From NCBI RefSeq assembly GCF_014207705.1, contig NZ_JACHIU010000001.1:1116001-1180000 (forward strand): a stretch of 64,000 nt of DNA, read 5' to 3'. This DNA comes from Sphaerisporangium rubeum. Lineage in GTDB: Bacteria; Actinomycetota; Actinomycetes; Streptosporangiales; Streptosporangiaceae. The notes beneath the pieces are model-generated. The model saw nothing but the letters and a program-made list of their open reading frames with translations, made no database searches and was not told where the DNA came from. Positions within the stretch are counted from its first letter, which is position 1. Every line of letters begins with the position of its first letter. Shown one piece after another: positions 1 to 8,367 of this stretch. Both the position numbers and the translations under genes were made by a program.

Positions 1-378
1 CCGCACGGTGCGCGCGCCGCGTGCCACGCCGATCAGGTCCATGGACCCGGCGACCACGACCGCCGTGACGGCACGGCCGAGCCGCCGTGCGGCGCCGCGC
101 ACGGCGCGCCGGCTCAGCGCCGCGGTGAGCCGGTCCACGCCGGGACGGTACGCGGCCGGCGGCGCGGCGGGGCTGAGCCGCCACAGGCCCGGCCGGACCG
201 CACGCAGCACGTGACCCGCCTCGCCGGTCTCCGGGTCACGCAGCCCCGAGGTGACCGGACGCGGCGGGTCGACGTACAGCACGTCGGTGAACCCGGCGAG
301 CCGGTCCGCCATGTGGCGGTCGGTGCCGCTGACCCCGTCGTAGCGTGTGCCGCCGGCGTAGACCAGCAACCCGCTCAC
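1..378 (-). CDS. Glycosyltransferase-like protein, N-terminal part (cut by window edge)
   Basis: Only the first 126 codons are in the window; the rest lies beyond base 1. The N-terminus reads VSGLLVYAGGTRYDGVSGTD, followed by HMADRLAGFTDVLYVDPPRP. A glycine-rich strand-loop, then a his/met 'H-A-L' helix and a VLYVDPP strand, is the usual opening of GT-B family 4 glycosyltransferases. The GTG start interlocks with the TGA of the upstream epimerase gene (GTGA, 4-base overlap), so the two are translationally coupled. It sits in a nucleotide-sugar and surface-glycan gene group, which fits a glycan-assembling enzyme. The donor-binding domain is not visible, so the family call is an inference. Confidence 0.5.
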   Translation of the reverse strand, partial: MSGLLVYAGGTRYDGVSGTDRHMADRLAGFTDVLYVDPPRPVTSGLRDPETGEAGHVLRAVRPGLWRLSPAAPPAAYRPGVDRLTAALSRRAVRGAARRLGRAVTAVVVAGSMDLIGVARGARTVR

Positions 379-1346
379 TGGCCGGCCGCGCGCTCGGACC
401 GCCACCAGTCCACCAGCCGGCGCAGGCCCTCCTCCAGTCCGATCTCGGCCTTCCAGCCGAGCCCTTCGGCCGCCGCGGACACGTCGGCGAGCCGCCGCGT
501 GACGCCGTTGACGGCGCGGGCCGGCCCGAACTCGAGCCCGAGGTCCTCACGGCCCATGACGCGCATCAGCGTCTCGGCCAGCTCACGCAGGCTCGTCTCG
601 GTGGAGCTCGCGATGTTGAACACCCGGTCGGTGACCCCGGAGGCGGCCGCGAGCAGGTTGGCGCGCGCGATGTCCTCGGTGTACACGAAGTCCATGGTCT
701 GCAGCCCGTCGCCGAGGATCAGCGGCGGCGTGCCGGACTCGATGCGCTCCATCCACCGGATCAGCACCTCGGTGTACAGCCCGTGGATGTCCATGCGCGG
801 CCCGTACACGTTGAAGTACCGCAGCGCCACGTAGTCGAGTCCCCGCATGGCGTGGAAGCTGCGCAGCAGCCCCTCGTTGAACGTCTTGGCGGCGCCGTAC
901 AGCGTGTCGTTGTCGTACGGGTGGTGGTCCTCGCGGGTGGGGAACGTCTCGGCCAGGCCGTACACCGACGCCGACGACGCCGCGACGACCTTGCGGACCC
1001 CCGCCTCGGCGGCGGCCTCGACGACCTCGTAGGTGCCGTCCACCAGCACCTGGAGCGCCAGCCGCGGCTCCTCGGCGCACTGGGTGATCCGGATGGCGGC
1101 CTGGTGGAACACGATGTCCATGCCCCGGGTGACCGACCTGACCAGCGAGGTGTCGCGGATGTCGCCCTCCACGACCCGGAGCCGTCCACCCGAGGCCTCG
1201 GCGGCGGCGAGGTTGGCCCGCCGGCCCCGGACGAAGTTGTCCAGGACGACGACCTCACCCGCGCCGGCGGCGAGCAACTGGTCGACGATCGTCGAGCCGA
1301 TGGTGCCCGCGCCGCCGGTCACCAGGCAGCGGCTGTTGTCAAACAT
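375..1346 (-). CDS. NAD-dependent sugar epimerase/dehydratase (extended SDR)
   Basis: 323 aa, the normal length for extended short-chain dehydrogenases acting on nucleotide sugars. The Rossmann motif TGGAGTIGS lies at about residues 8-16. A YGAAK catalytic Tyr-Lys pair follows about 140 residues later, after an ASSASVYG strand carrying the catalytic Ser. I chose the ATG at 1346 because GGGGGA sits 7 bases upstream and the Rossmann strand begins within 5 residues; a start at 1382 would add 12 unconserved residues. It overlaps the upstream oxidoreductase gene by 8 bases and the downstream glycosyltransferase by 4, so the three form an operon. The likely substrate is a UDP- or dTDP-hexose; the specific sugar cannot be read from the sequence. 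Confidence 0.85.
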   Translation of the reverse strand: MFDNSRCLVTGGAGTIGSTIVDQLLAAGAGEVVVLDNFVRGRRANLAAAEASGGRLRVVEGDIRDTSLVRSVTRGMDIVFHQAAIRITQCAEEPRLALQVLVDGTYEVVEAAAEAGVRKVVAASSASVYGLAETFPTREDHHPYDNDTLYGAAKTFNEGLLRSFHAMRGLDYVALRYFNVYGPRMDIHGLYTEVLIRWMERIESGTPPLILGDGLQTMDFVYTEDIARANLLAAASGVTDRVFNIASSTETSLRELAETLMRVMGREDLGLEFGPARAVNGVTRRLADVSAAAEGLGWKAEIGLEEGLRRLVDWWRSERAAGQ

Positions 1347-2376
1347 CGAAAATGTCCCCCAGGTCGATTCTTCTGCCGTCATTGTGGATGCTCCGCCCCG
1401 CCGCTTCCAGCAGAGCGAGCACCCGCAGTCCTGATCTTCCGTCGGTCAGCGGCGCGCGGCCCTCGGTGATGGCCGCGGCGAACTCGCCCATCACGCCGCG
1501 CAGCGCCTCACGCTCCGGCAGGGCCGGGACGACGACGTCACCGGTCCGGTAGGAGATGAGCGCCGCGCGGCGCTCGTCGGCCCCCGCGGACGCCAGGTCG
1601 ACGCCGCGGTCGTACACGGCGAGACGCTGCGCGGGGTTCACGTCGTCCCACACGATCGTGCGGCGGGAACCGCCGATCACGGTCGTGCGGATCTTGGTGG
1701 GGCTGAGCCAGTTGACGTGCACGTGCGCGAGCACGCCGGAGCGCAGCCACAGCGTGAGGTACGCCAGGCACGGCCGTCCCGCGCCGATCGGGTCGGCGGC
1801 GTGCGCCGCCACCGCCACCGGGTCCAGGCCCCCGGGGAGCACGAAGTCGAGGATCGACAGGTCGTGCGGCGCGAGGTCCCACAGCACGTCCACGTCCGGC
1901 TGCACCAGCCCGAGGTTGATGCGCACCGAGTCGACGAACTGCACGTCGCCGAGTTCCCCGGTGGAGATCAGGTCGCGGATCCTGCGGACCACCGGGGTGT
2001 AGCAGAAGGTGTGGTCCAGCATGAGGACCCGGCCGCGCTCCTCGGCGAGCGCGACCAGCTTGACCCCTTCCGCGTGGGTCGGGGTCAGCGGCTTCTCCAC
2101 CAGGACGTGCTTGCCGGCGTCCAGAGCGGCGCGGACCAGGTCGAAATGGGTCCGCGCCGGGGTGGCGATGGCGACCGCGTCCACCGCCGGGTCCTGGAGC
2201 ACCTGCTCGTACGAGGCGGTCGGCCTCACCGTCGTGTACCGTCCGAGCACCGTACGGGCCCGTCCCTCGTCGAGGTCGCACAGCCACTCCAGCCGCAGCT
2301 CGGGGGTGGCCATGGCGTTCCGCACCAGGTTGGGCCCCCAGTAGCCCGCGCCGATCACGGCAAGGCCGATCGTCAC
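1339..2376 (-). CDS. Gfo/Idh/MocA family oxidoreductase
   Basis: 345 aa. The N-terminal NAD(P) Rossmann fold opens with VIGAGYWGPNLVRN, and the family motif EKP (VLVEKPLTPT) occurs near residue 95. The C-terminal half is the alpha/beta dimerisation and substrate domain, with a DLAPHDLSILDF stretch typical of sugar-acting members. The start is GTG with an AAAGGAG ribosome site 7 bases upstream. Such enzymes oxidise or reduce a hydroxyl of a nucleotide-linked sugar, often as the first step to an amino or keto sugar. As first gene of the three-gene reverse-strand operon with the SDR epimerase, it probably acts on the same sugar. The exact product is unknown. Confidence 0.85.
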   Translation of the reverse strand: MTIGLAVIGAGYWGPNLVRNAMATPELRLEWLCDLDEGRARTVLGRYTTVRPTASYEQVLQDPAVDAVAIATPARTHFDLVRAALDAGKHVLVEKPLTPTHAEGVKLVALAEERGRVLMLDHTFCYTPVVRRIRDLISTGELGDVQFVDSVRINLGLVQPDVDVLWDLAPHDLSILDFVLPGGLDPVAVAAHAADPIGAGRPCLAYLTLWLRSGVLAHVHVNWLSPTKIRTTVIGGSRRTIVWDDVNPAQRLAVYDRGVDLASAGADERRAALISYRTGDVVVPALPEREALRGVMGEFAAAITEGRAPLTDGRSGLRVLALLEAAGRSIHNDGRRIDLGDIFDV

Positions 2377-2427
2377 GTGGCACTCCTTTCGTTCGGTCAG
2401 GCGATCGAGTCGCTCACGGTCACGGGA

Positions 2428-5400
2428 TCAGTCGGACGGGGTGAACAGGACGTCCACCCAGTAGTTGGCGCCGTTGAAGCTGGCGGTCGGGAAGCCGGAC
2501 GACGTCCCGTACCGGTAGACGCCGTTGACGCCGCCGGCCCCGCCGTTGGCGAGTGCGTGCAGAGGGGAGTTGTCCACGGGACCGGCGTTGAAGTAGCCGC
2601 CGTCTCCCGCGTAGTGGCCGTTCGGCGCGTGGTAGGACGCCACGTACACCTGACCGGCGGTGACGCTCACGGGGCTCGCGAACGTCAGGGTCTGCCAGCC
2701 GGACGCCGACTCGTTCTCGAACGTGCCGGTGGCCAGCAGGGTGCCGGTGGCGCTCCACAGGTTCCCTGTGTGCGAGCCGGTGTTGCCGCTGCCCTTGTAG
2801 AACCGGACGCCGGTGACAGATCCATCCATCTCGGCGGTGAACTTGACGCCGACCTCCACCGCGTCGGAGTCGTTGATCGACGGGTTGGTGGGTGTGGCGT
2901 TGCTGGCCCAGATGGAGCAGGGGCAGCTCGCCGGGCCGCCGGTGGTGAACGACCAGGACGTGGTGGTCATGGCGTTGTCGGCGTCGTCGAGCGCACCGCT
3001 GACCGTGACCGTGTAGGTCGTGGCCTGCGCCAGCGCCGCGTCCGGCGTGAAGGTCAGCAGGGTGCGGGCCTCGTTGAGCGACGCGGTGCCGGCGACCGTG
3101 TGGTTGGCGGCGTCCTTCAGCACGATGGACGCGGTCCCTGTCTTGATGGGCTCGCTGAACGTCGCGGTGACGGCCGTGCCGGTCGCCACGCCGGTGCCTC
3201 CGTGGTCGGGGGACTTGAGCGTGACGTACGGGGCCGTCGTGTCGGCCAGCCTCGTGAAGATCACGTCGACGCCGTAGTCGGTGGCGGCCCACGAGCCGTT
3301 CGGGAACGAATGCGCGCCGTACTTGTAGACGCCGTTGCCGCCGCTCTGGCCGCTGGCCAGCGCGCGCAGCGGCCCCGCCGACACGGCCGAGTCGAAGCCG
3401 TACGACGTCGCCGAGTACTTGCCGTTCGGTGCGTGGTAGGACGCGACGTACGTGGTGTTCCGCGTCACCGGCACCGGCGAGGAGAAGTAGACCTCCTGCC
3501 AGCCCTGCGTGGACTCGTCGGTGAAGGTCGCCGTGGCGAGCTCACCGCCGGCCCCGGTCCACAGGGTGCCGGTGTGGGTGCCGGTGTTGCCGGGGCCCTT
3601 GTAGAACCGCACACCCTCGATGAAGCCGTCCACGTCGGTCTGGAACTTGAAGCCGACCTCGACGGCGGCGCCGTCGTTGACGGTCTGCACGTCGGGGACG
3701 GTGACGTCGGGCCGCACCGTGCAGGGGCACACCCCGGCCGTCCACGTCTTCGCCGTGACGAACGAGAACGTGTGCGGCGTGGTCATCGTGTTGTTCGCGT
3801 CGTCCTTGGCGCCGGACACCGACACGCTGAACCGCTCACCGGGGGCGAGCGGGGCCGCCGGGGTGAACGTCAGCGTGGTACGGGCCGGGTTGAGCGCCGC
3901 GGTGCCGGCGACCGACGCGTTGGTGGAGTCCTTCAGCGTGAACGTCGCGGTGCCGGTCTGCACCGGCTCGCCGAAGGTCACCGCCGGCTGCACCGTGGTC
4001 GGCACGCTGGACGCGCCGGCCACCGGGGCCGCCGACGTCACGGCCGGCGGGTAGATGTCGTTGATCGAGAACACGACGTCCACGTAGTAGTTGCCGCCGT
4101 TGTAGGTCTGGTTGGGGAACCCCGCCCCGACCCGGTAGACGCCGTTACCCGCTCCGTCGACGGCCTTCGGCGCCGTGAGCGGCGGGTTCACCAGTGCCTG
4201 GTAGCGGAAATAGTTGCCGTCGGCGGCGTAGTGGCCGTTCGGCGCGTAGTACGAGGCGATGTACTGCGTGCCGGCGGAGACGTACACCGGCGAGGCGAAG
4301 TTGAGCGTCTGCCATCCGGTGGAGGTCTCGCCGCCGAAGGTGCCGGTGGCGAGCTGCGTGCCGGTGGCCGACCACAGCGAGCCGGTGTGGGTGCCGGTGT
4401 TGCCGGAGCCCTTGTAGAACTTCACGCCGGTCAGGTAGCCGTTGACCGACGGGGTGAAGCGCACGCCGAGCTCAAGCGCCGTGCCGTCGTTCTCGGCCGG
4501 GTTGTTCGGCACGGTGGACGGCGGGAACAGGCTGCAGGGGCACTCGACGGTGACGTTGCGTGTCGCCTCGGCCCCGACGTTGCCGCTGTCGTCGGACGCG
4601 CGCACCTTGATCGTGGTCGCGCCGACGCCGGTGACCTTCCACGAGTACGTCCAGCTCGTGCGGCCGGTGGCGGGGTGCCACGTGGCGCCGTTGTCGGTGG
4701 AGACCTCGACCGCGCCGACCTGGCCGCCGAGGTCAAGCGCCGTGCCGCTGATCGTCACGGTGGAGCCGTTGGACACGGTCGCGCCGGACACCGGTGCCAC
4801 GATCGTGGCGGACGGGGCGGTGGTGTCGGTCGACTTGCTCGCGAGGCCGAGCGGCGAGACCAGGGACTTCGGCTGCACCCCCATGTCGGCGAGCAGGTTG
4901 ACCGTGGCCTGCCTGATCCGCTGGTCGGCGTAGGTGTTGGAGTCGTAGCTGTCGTGCTCGTCGTCCAGGCCCCAGCTCCACTGCACGGTGCCGGCGCCGA
5001 ACACCAGAGCGCCGCTCGGCGCGCGGTACAGCGTCATGCGGTGGGTGGCGCTGCGCTCGGCGACGTTGGTGCCGAGGTCGATCAGCACCTGCTCGGCCGT
5101 CGCGGTGGTCGTGGACAGCCGCACCAGGCCCTTCGGCCGGAAGCCGTTGTCGACGTCCTCGTCCCACTCGTAGCCCACCAGGCCCGGGAAGCTCACCGAC
5201 CCGGTGATCTGGCTCGCGACCGTCGTGTTGCGCCAGAAGCGCATCTTGCCGTCCGCCACCGGGACGGTCAGCGGGATGGCCTGGCAGCCGTTGGCCGAGG
5301 TGGTGCAGTTGACGGTGAACAGCGTGCCGGTGAGGCCGTTCTCCGGCCTGCCGCCGTCGGCGGGGGGGCTGAAGCGGTAGTCGCGCCAGGTGCCGGTCCA

Positions 5401-6471
5401 CACGTTCGGCGTGGGGTCGATCTTGGCGTTGGCGTTGGTCTCCTTGTAGGACACCAGCGTGCGGTAGCCGTTCTCCCAGCGGGTCTTCCAGTAGACCTCG
5501 TTGCCGCTGAAGAACGCGAGGTTCACCCCGGCGTCCCTGGCCGCCTCGAACGCGGCGCGTTCCTCACCCGACCAGTACTCGTCGTGGCCGACCGACAGCA
5601 GCGCCTTGTGGCCGAGCAGCGAGGACGGCGACCGCGCGGCGTCCAGCGACGACTGGTAGGTGACGTTGTAGCCGTTGGCCTCCAGCCAGCGGACCATGGG
5701 GTACTCGTTGGAGAACACGAAGTCGCGGCCCCACGGCGTGGACTCGCGCGTGTTGAACGGCCGGTTGTAGCTGACCTTCACGGCCCGGCCGGGAGCGGCC
5801 ACGCTGTCGCCGCGGTACAGGCTGTTGAGCGCCTTGTTGGGGTTGTTCTCCGTGGCGGGGATGTCACCCCAGGAGTTGTACGCCTGCCAGGTGCTGTCGG
5901 AGGTGCGGAAGAGCACGTCGGAGGTGGTGGCGGCGTCGTCGCGGACGACGAAGACCACGTGGGTGTCGTCGTTGGTGTCGGGACGCACCACGTGAGCGAA
6001 GTAGATACCCGAGACCGCCGTGGTGGGAACGGTCCAGCTCGCGACGGTGCCCCAGTTGCAGGACACCTCGCCGGTGGTGGTGTTCTCGGGGCAGCTCGGC
6101 TGCGAACGGGAGACCGAGGTGGTGGCCGGCACGGTGATGACCTTGCGCGCGCCGTTCCCCTGGTAGTAGCCCATCCGGTAGATATCGACCTGCAACGACA
6201 GCGCGCTGGACCGGATCTTGAAGTTCACGGTCTGGCCGAGGTTGACACTCATCTGGTCGGCGTAGCCCTCGACCGTGCCGTGGGGGTTGGTGTCCCACTC
6301 GCTCGGCGGGTTGCCTTCCAGGGTGTTCTCACAAGTGATCTTGTTACCGCCCGCGTCGCACGGGCCGAGCGCGCTCGCGGGAGCGGCCGGCGTGACCAGT
6401 AACGCGGACAAGGTCAACGCTGCCGCGACGATCGCCGACCGCTGTCGGCGCGCGGCACTGCGCGGTTTCAT
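2428..6471 (-). CDS. Secreted multidomain protein: DMFase-beta-like domain, Ig-like domains and three DUF4082 domains
   Basis: 1347 aa. A signal peptide (about residues 1-35, ending in an APASA cleavage site) indicates export. About residues 45-540 resemble the large domain found in N,N-dimethylformamidase beta subunits, including VGHDEYWS and FFSGNEVYW. Then come an Ig-like domain (about 557-637), DUF4082 (about 647-802), an SbsA/Big_5 Ig-like domain (about 804-914), DUF4082 (about 917-1072), a second Big_5 domain (about 1077-1177) and a third DUF4082 (about 1184-1347). Each DUF4082 repeats the signature VRFYKG-GNTGTHTG-LW and Y-APNG-Y. Pairs of cysteines (CPCS, CPCT) precede the DUF4082 units. 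The ATG at 6471 has GGAG 7 bases upstream. It is probably a cell-surface or extracellular carbohydrate-related protein; the catalytic role is unknown. Confidence 0.8.
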   Translation of the reverse strand: MKPRSAARRQRSAIVAAALTLSALLVTPAAPASALGPCDAGGNKITCENTLEGNPPSEWDTNPHGTVEGYADQMSVNLGQTVNFKIRSSALSLQVDIYRMGYYQGNGARKVITVPATTSVSRSQPSCPENTTTGEVSCNWGTVASWTVPTTAVSGIYFAHVVRPDTNDDTHVVFVVRDDAATTSDVLFRTSDSTWQAYNSWGDIPATENNPNKALNSLYRGDSVAAPGRAVKVSYNRPFNTRESTPWGRDFVFSNEYPMVRWLEANGYNVTYQSSLDAARSPSSLLGHKALLSVGHDEYWSGEERAAFEAARDAGVNLAFFSGNEVYWKTRWENGYRTLVSYKETNANAKIDPTPNVWTGTWRDYRFSPPADGGRPENGLTGTLFTVNCTTSANGCQAIPLTVPVADGKMRFWRNTTVASQITGSVSFPGLVGYEWDEDVDNGFRPKGLVRLSTTTATAEQVLIDLGTNVAERSATHRMTLYRAPSGALVFGAGTVQWSWGLDDEHDSYDSNTYADQRIRQATVNLLADMGVQPKSLVSPLGLASKSTDTTAPSATIVAPVSGATVSNGSTVTISGTALDLGGQVGAVEVSTDNGATWHPATGRTSWTYSWKVTGVGATTIKVRASDDSGNVGAEATRNVTVECPCSLFPPSTVPNNPAENDGTALELGVRFTPSVNGYLTGVKFYKGSGNTGTHTGSLWSATGTQLATGTFGGETSTGWQTLNFASPVYVSAGTQYIASYYAPNGHYAADGNYFRYQALVNPPLTAPKAVDGAGNGVYRVGAGFPNQTYNGGNYYVDVVFSINDIYPPAVTSAAPVAGASSVPTTVQPAVTFGEPVQTGTATFTLKDSTNASVAGTAALNPARTTLTFTPAAPLAPGERFSVSVSGAKDDANNTMTTPHTFSFVTAKTWTAGVCPCTVRPDVTVPDVQTVNDGAAVEVGFKFQTDVDGFIEGVRFYKGPGNTGTHTGTLWTGAGGELATATFTDESTQGWQEVYFSSPVPVTRNTTYVASYHAPNGKYSATSYGFDSAVSAGPLRALASGQSGGNGVYKYGAHSFPNGSWAATDYGVDVIFTRLADTTAPYVTLKSPDHGGTGVATGTAVTATFSEPIKTGTASIVLKDAANHTVAGTASLNEARTLLTFTPDAALAQATTYTVTVSGALDDADNAMTTTSWSFTTGGPASCPCSIWASNATPTNPSINDSDAVEVGVKFTAEMDGSVTGVRFYKGSGNTGSHTGNLWSATGTLLATGTFENESASGWQTLTFASPVSVTAGQVYVASYHAPNGHYAGDGGYFNAGPVDNSPLHALANGGAGGVNGVYRYGTSSGFPTASFNGANYWVDVLFTPSD

Positions 6472-6625
6472 TGGTGCTCCAACGTGATGGAAATGGGTGA
6501 GTGATCCCCGGTGGTGCACACGCTGCGGAGCGTGGTCCCGACGAATCGACGCTCGTACTGCGGCGCCGGTTTACCAAGGACATGCAATCGCGACACTTCT
6601 GTCACACCCGTAACCATCATGGGGA

Positions 6626-6656
6626 GGCCCCGGCGACCCGTCAGGTCGCCGGGGCC
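6626..6656 (-). terminator. Hairpin terminator after the methyltransferase gene
   Basis: A perfect inverted repeat, GGCCCCGGCGACC and GGTCGCCGGGGCC, with 13-bp arms and a 5-base loop. It lies 58 bases past the stop codon of the reverse-strand methyltransferase gene and upstream of the 1347-aa secreted protein gene, so it separates the two transcripts. No clear T-run follows, which is common in high-G+C actinomycetes. Confidence 0.7.
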
Positions 6657-6714
6657 GTCCCGTGGTGAGCCGCCGGTGAGCGGCGTGCGTCGGCTTTCTC
6701 GATCAGGCGGGTTC

Positions 6715-7380
6715 TCACCCGGCCTTCTCCTTCATCGCGATCACGGACTTCACCAGGCCGCCGAGCCGCTCGTAGTGGATCTGCGACGAGGGGAAGTAGT
6801 GCCGCATCTCGGTGATGCTGAGCAGCTCGACCTCCATCACGATGGTGCGGGCCGCCTCACGGTCGGAGGTCGGCGTATGCACCAGCGGCCAGCGCCGCAG
6901 CAGCGCCGTGCGGGCCGCGATGGGGAGGTACTGGAAGCCGGGGAACAGGAAGTGCGGCTCCACGGGGAAGTAGCGGTACGGCGTCTGCACCCAGTGCCGA
7001 TCGGCCAGTTCGTGCACCGCGTCGGCGAAGAGCTGCCTGCGCAGGTGGCCGCCGACGTGCTCGATCACCGCGTTGGAGAACACCAGGTCGTACCCCTCGG
7101 CCCTGATCTCGCGCGGCAGGTCGCACGCGTCGGCGACGTCGGCGCGCACCCAGTCCGGCAGGTCGGTCGGCGGCTTCTCCAGGTTGACGACGCGCACGCG
7201 AGCCGGACGCACCGGCGCGCGCAGCCAGGCGCTCACCGTGCCGCCGAGGTCGATGACCGACATCTCCGACAGGTCGGGGAAGCGCTGCGCGAACCAGTGC
7301 CAGCGCCGTGCCCTCGCCTTGGCTCCGAGGGAGTCAGGGGCGTCGACGAAGCGACTCCGGAGGGAGTTCAGACGGCTCAC
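6715..7380 (-). CDS. Class I SAM-dependent methyltransferase
   Basis: 221 aa. The SAM-binding strand is VIDLGGTVSAWL (motif I), followed by VNLEKPP (acidic end of strand beta2), ADVADACDLP, and YDLVFSNAVIEHV, the motif IV and post-motif of small-molecule methyltransferases. The GTG at 7380 has AAGGAGAG 6 bases upstream; the open frame continues far upstream only as antisense of the divergent gene. It is divergently arranged with an RmlC-type epimerase gene, leaving about 180 bases for two promoters. It probably methylates a sugar or lipid-linked intermediate of the neighbouring glycan pathway; the acceptor is not identifiable. Confidence 0.8.
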   Translation of the reverse strand: MSRLNSLRSRFVDAPDSLGAKARARRWHWFAQRFPDLSEMSVIDLGGTVSAWLRAPVRPARVRVVNLEKPPTDLPDWVRADVADACDLPREIRAEGYDLVFSNAVIEHVGGHLRRQLFADAVHELADRHWVQTPYRYFPVEPHFLFPGFQYLPIAARTALLRRWPLVHTPTSDREAARTIVMEVELLSITEMRHYFPSSQIHYERLGGLVKSVIAMKEKAG

Positions 7381-7560
7381 GGTCTCTCCTTGACGGCGGG
7401 TTCTAGGAAGGAAACGACAGAAGGGGAGCGGTGCGGCGGAGGAGCGGCTCGGCACGTTCCAAACGGAAGACGGCCCAACTATCGCAGACGCCGTGACCGC
7501 GTGGACCGGTGCGGGCGATTCGATAGCGCTCCGAGACACGGAGATGTCACCCTTGAGCAC

Positions 7561-8181
7561 GTGAAGCAACTGAGCATCGCGAACGTCTACCTGCACACGC
7601 CGGCGCTGCACAGCGACGAGCGTGGAACGTTCTCCGAGTGGTACCGCGCGGACCGCATGGCCGAGGTCGTGGGCCACCCGCTGGACCTCGCACAAGGCAA
7701 CTGCTCGGTCTCCCGCCGCGGCGTGCTGCGCGGCGTCCACTTCGCCGACGTGCCGCCGGGCCAGGCCAAGTTCGTCACCTGCGTGTCCGGCGCCGTGCTC
7801 GACGTCGTGGTGGACATCAGGGTCGGCTCGCCGACCTTCGGCCGGTGGGAGGCGGTCGAGCTCGACGACCGCACCCGGTGCGGCCTGTACGTCGGGGAGG
7901 GCCTCGGCCACGCGTTCATGGCGCTCTCCGAGGAGGCCACCGTCGTCTACGCCTGCTCGCAGGCGTACGCGCCGCGCCGCGAGCACGGCATCCACCCGCT
8001 GGACCCCGCGCTCGGCATCGCCTGGCCCTCGGACGTCAAGCCGCTGCTGTCCCCCAAGGACGCCGTCGCGCCGACCCTGGCCGAGGCGCGCGAGAAGGGC
8101 CTGCTGCCGCAGTACGACGACTGCCTCGCGTACTACGCCAAGCTGCGGGCCCGCGGCGTTTCCGGCAAACCGGACGCATAA
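7561..8181 (+). CDS. dTDP-4-dehydrorhamnose 3,5-epimerase family protein (RmlC-like)
   Basis: About 206 aa, a cupin-fold epimerase. RRGVLRGVHFADVPPGQAKF carries the family active-site His (residue 60) and Lys (residue 70); SGAVLDVVVDIRVGSPTFG is the core signature; VYACSQAY includes the Tyr (130) expected near the catalytic site. The GTG start at 7561 is the best in-frame choice, but its ribosome site is weak (GAG about 4 bases away; GGAG 17 bases away), so the N-terminus is uncertain by a few residues. It would invert C3 and C5 of a dTDP-4-keto-6-deoxyhexose. No rmlA, B or D is visible here, so it may serve a deoxysugar made elsewhere. Confidence 0.85.
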   Translation: MKQLSIANVYLHTPALHSDERGTFSEWYRADRMAEVVGHPLDLAQGNCSVSRRGVLRGVHFADVPPGQAKFVTCVSGAVLDVVVDIRVGSPTFGRWEAVELDDRTRCGLYVGEGLGHAFMALSEEATVVYACSQAYAPRREHGIHPLDPALGIAWPSDVKPLLSPKDAVAPTLAEAREKGLLPQYDDCLAYYAKLRARGVSGKPDA

Positions 8182-8328
8182 CGTGTTTGCGGTTGTTTGC
8201 GCAGGTGGGTAAGGGTTGCCTCAATCACCGTACGTATACCAATTGAGCGCGAATAGCTGATAAAACCAGGCGATCCGGTTGTCTCATCGTTTCCCAACCG
8301 CAACAATGGCCTCGCACTTAAACGTGAT

Positions 8329-8349
8329 CGGCGCTCAGGATGAGCGCCG
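8329..8349 (+). promoter_or_regulatory. Hairpin in the leader of the DUF4082/beta-helix gene
   Basis: CGGCGCTCA-GGA-TGAGCGCCG, a perfect 9-bp stem with a 3-base loop. It ends 5 bases before the GGAGG ribosome site (8355-8359) of the gene starting at 8368. It could affect translation or act as an attenuator; no known riboswitch core was recognised in the 186-base leader. Confidence 0.45.
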
Positions 8350-8367
8350 GGGGTGGAGGCTGTACCA

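Noticed and set aside
1717-6402. 1561-codon open frame on the + strand
   Set aside because: It is antisense to the secreted DUF4082 gene; the protein is Arg/Val/Gly/His-rich, without domains, and reflects high G+C codon bias on the other strand.
8182-8367. Riboswitch (c-di-AMP or c-di-GMP type) before the beta-helix gene
   Set aside because: Neither conserved core was found; only the simple hairpin at 8329-8349.
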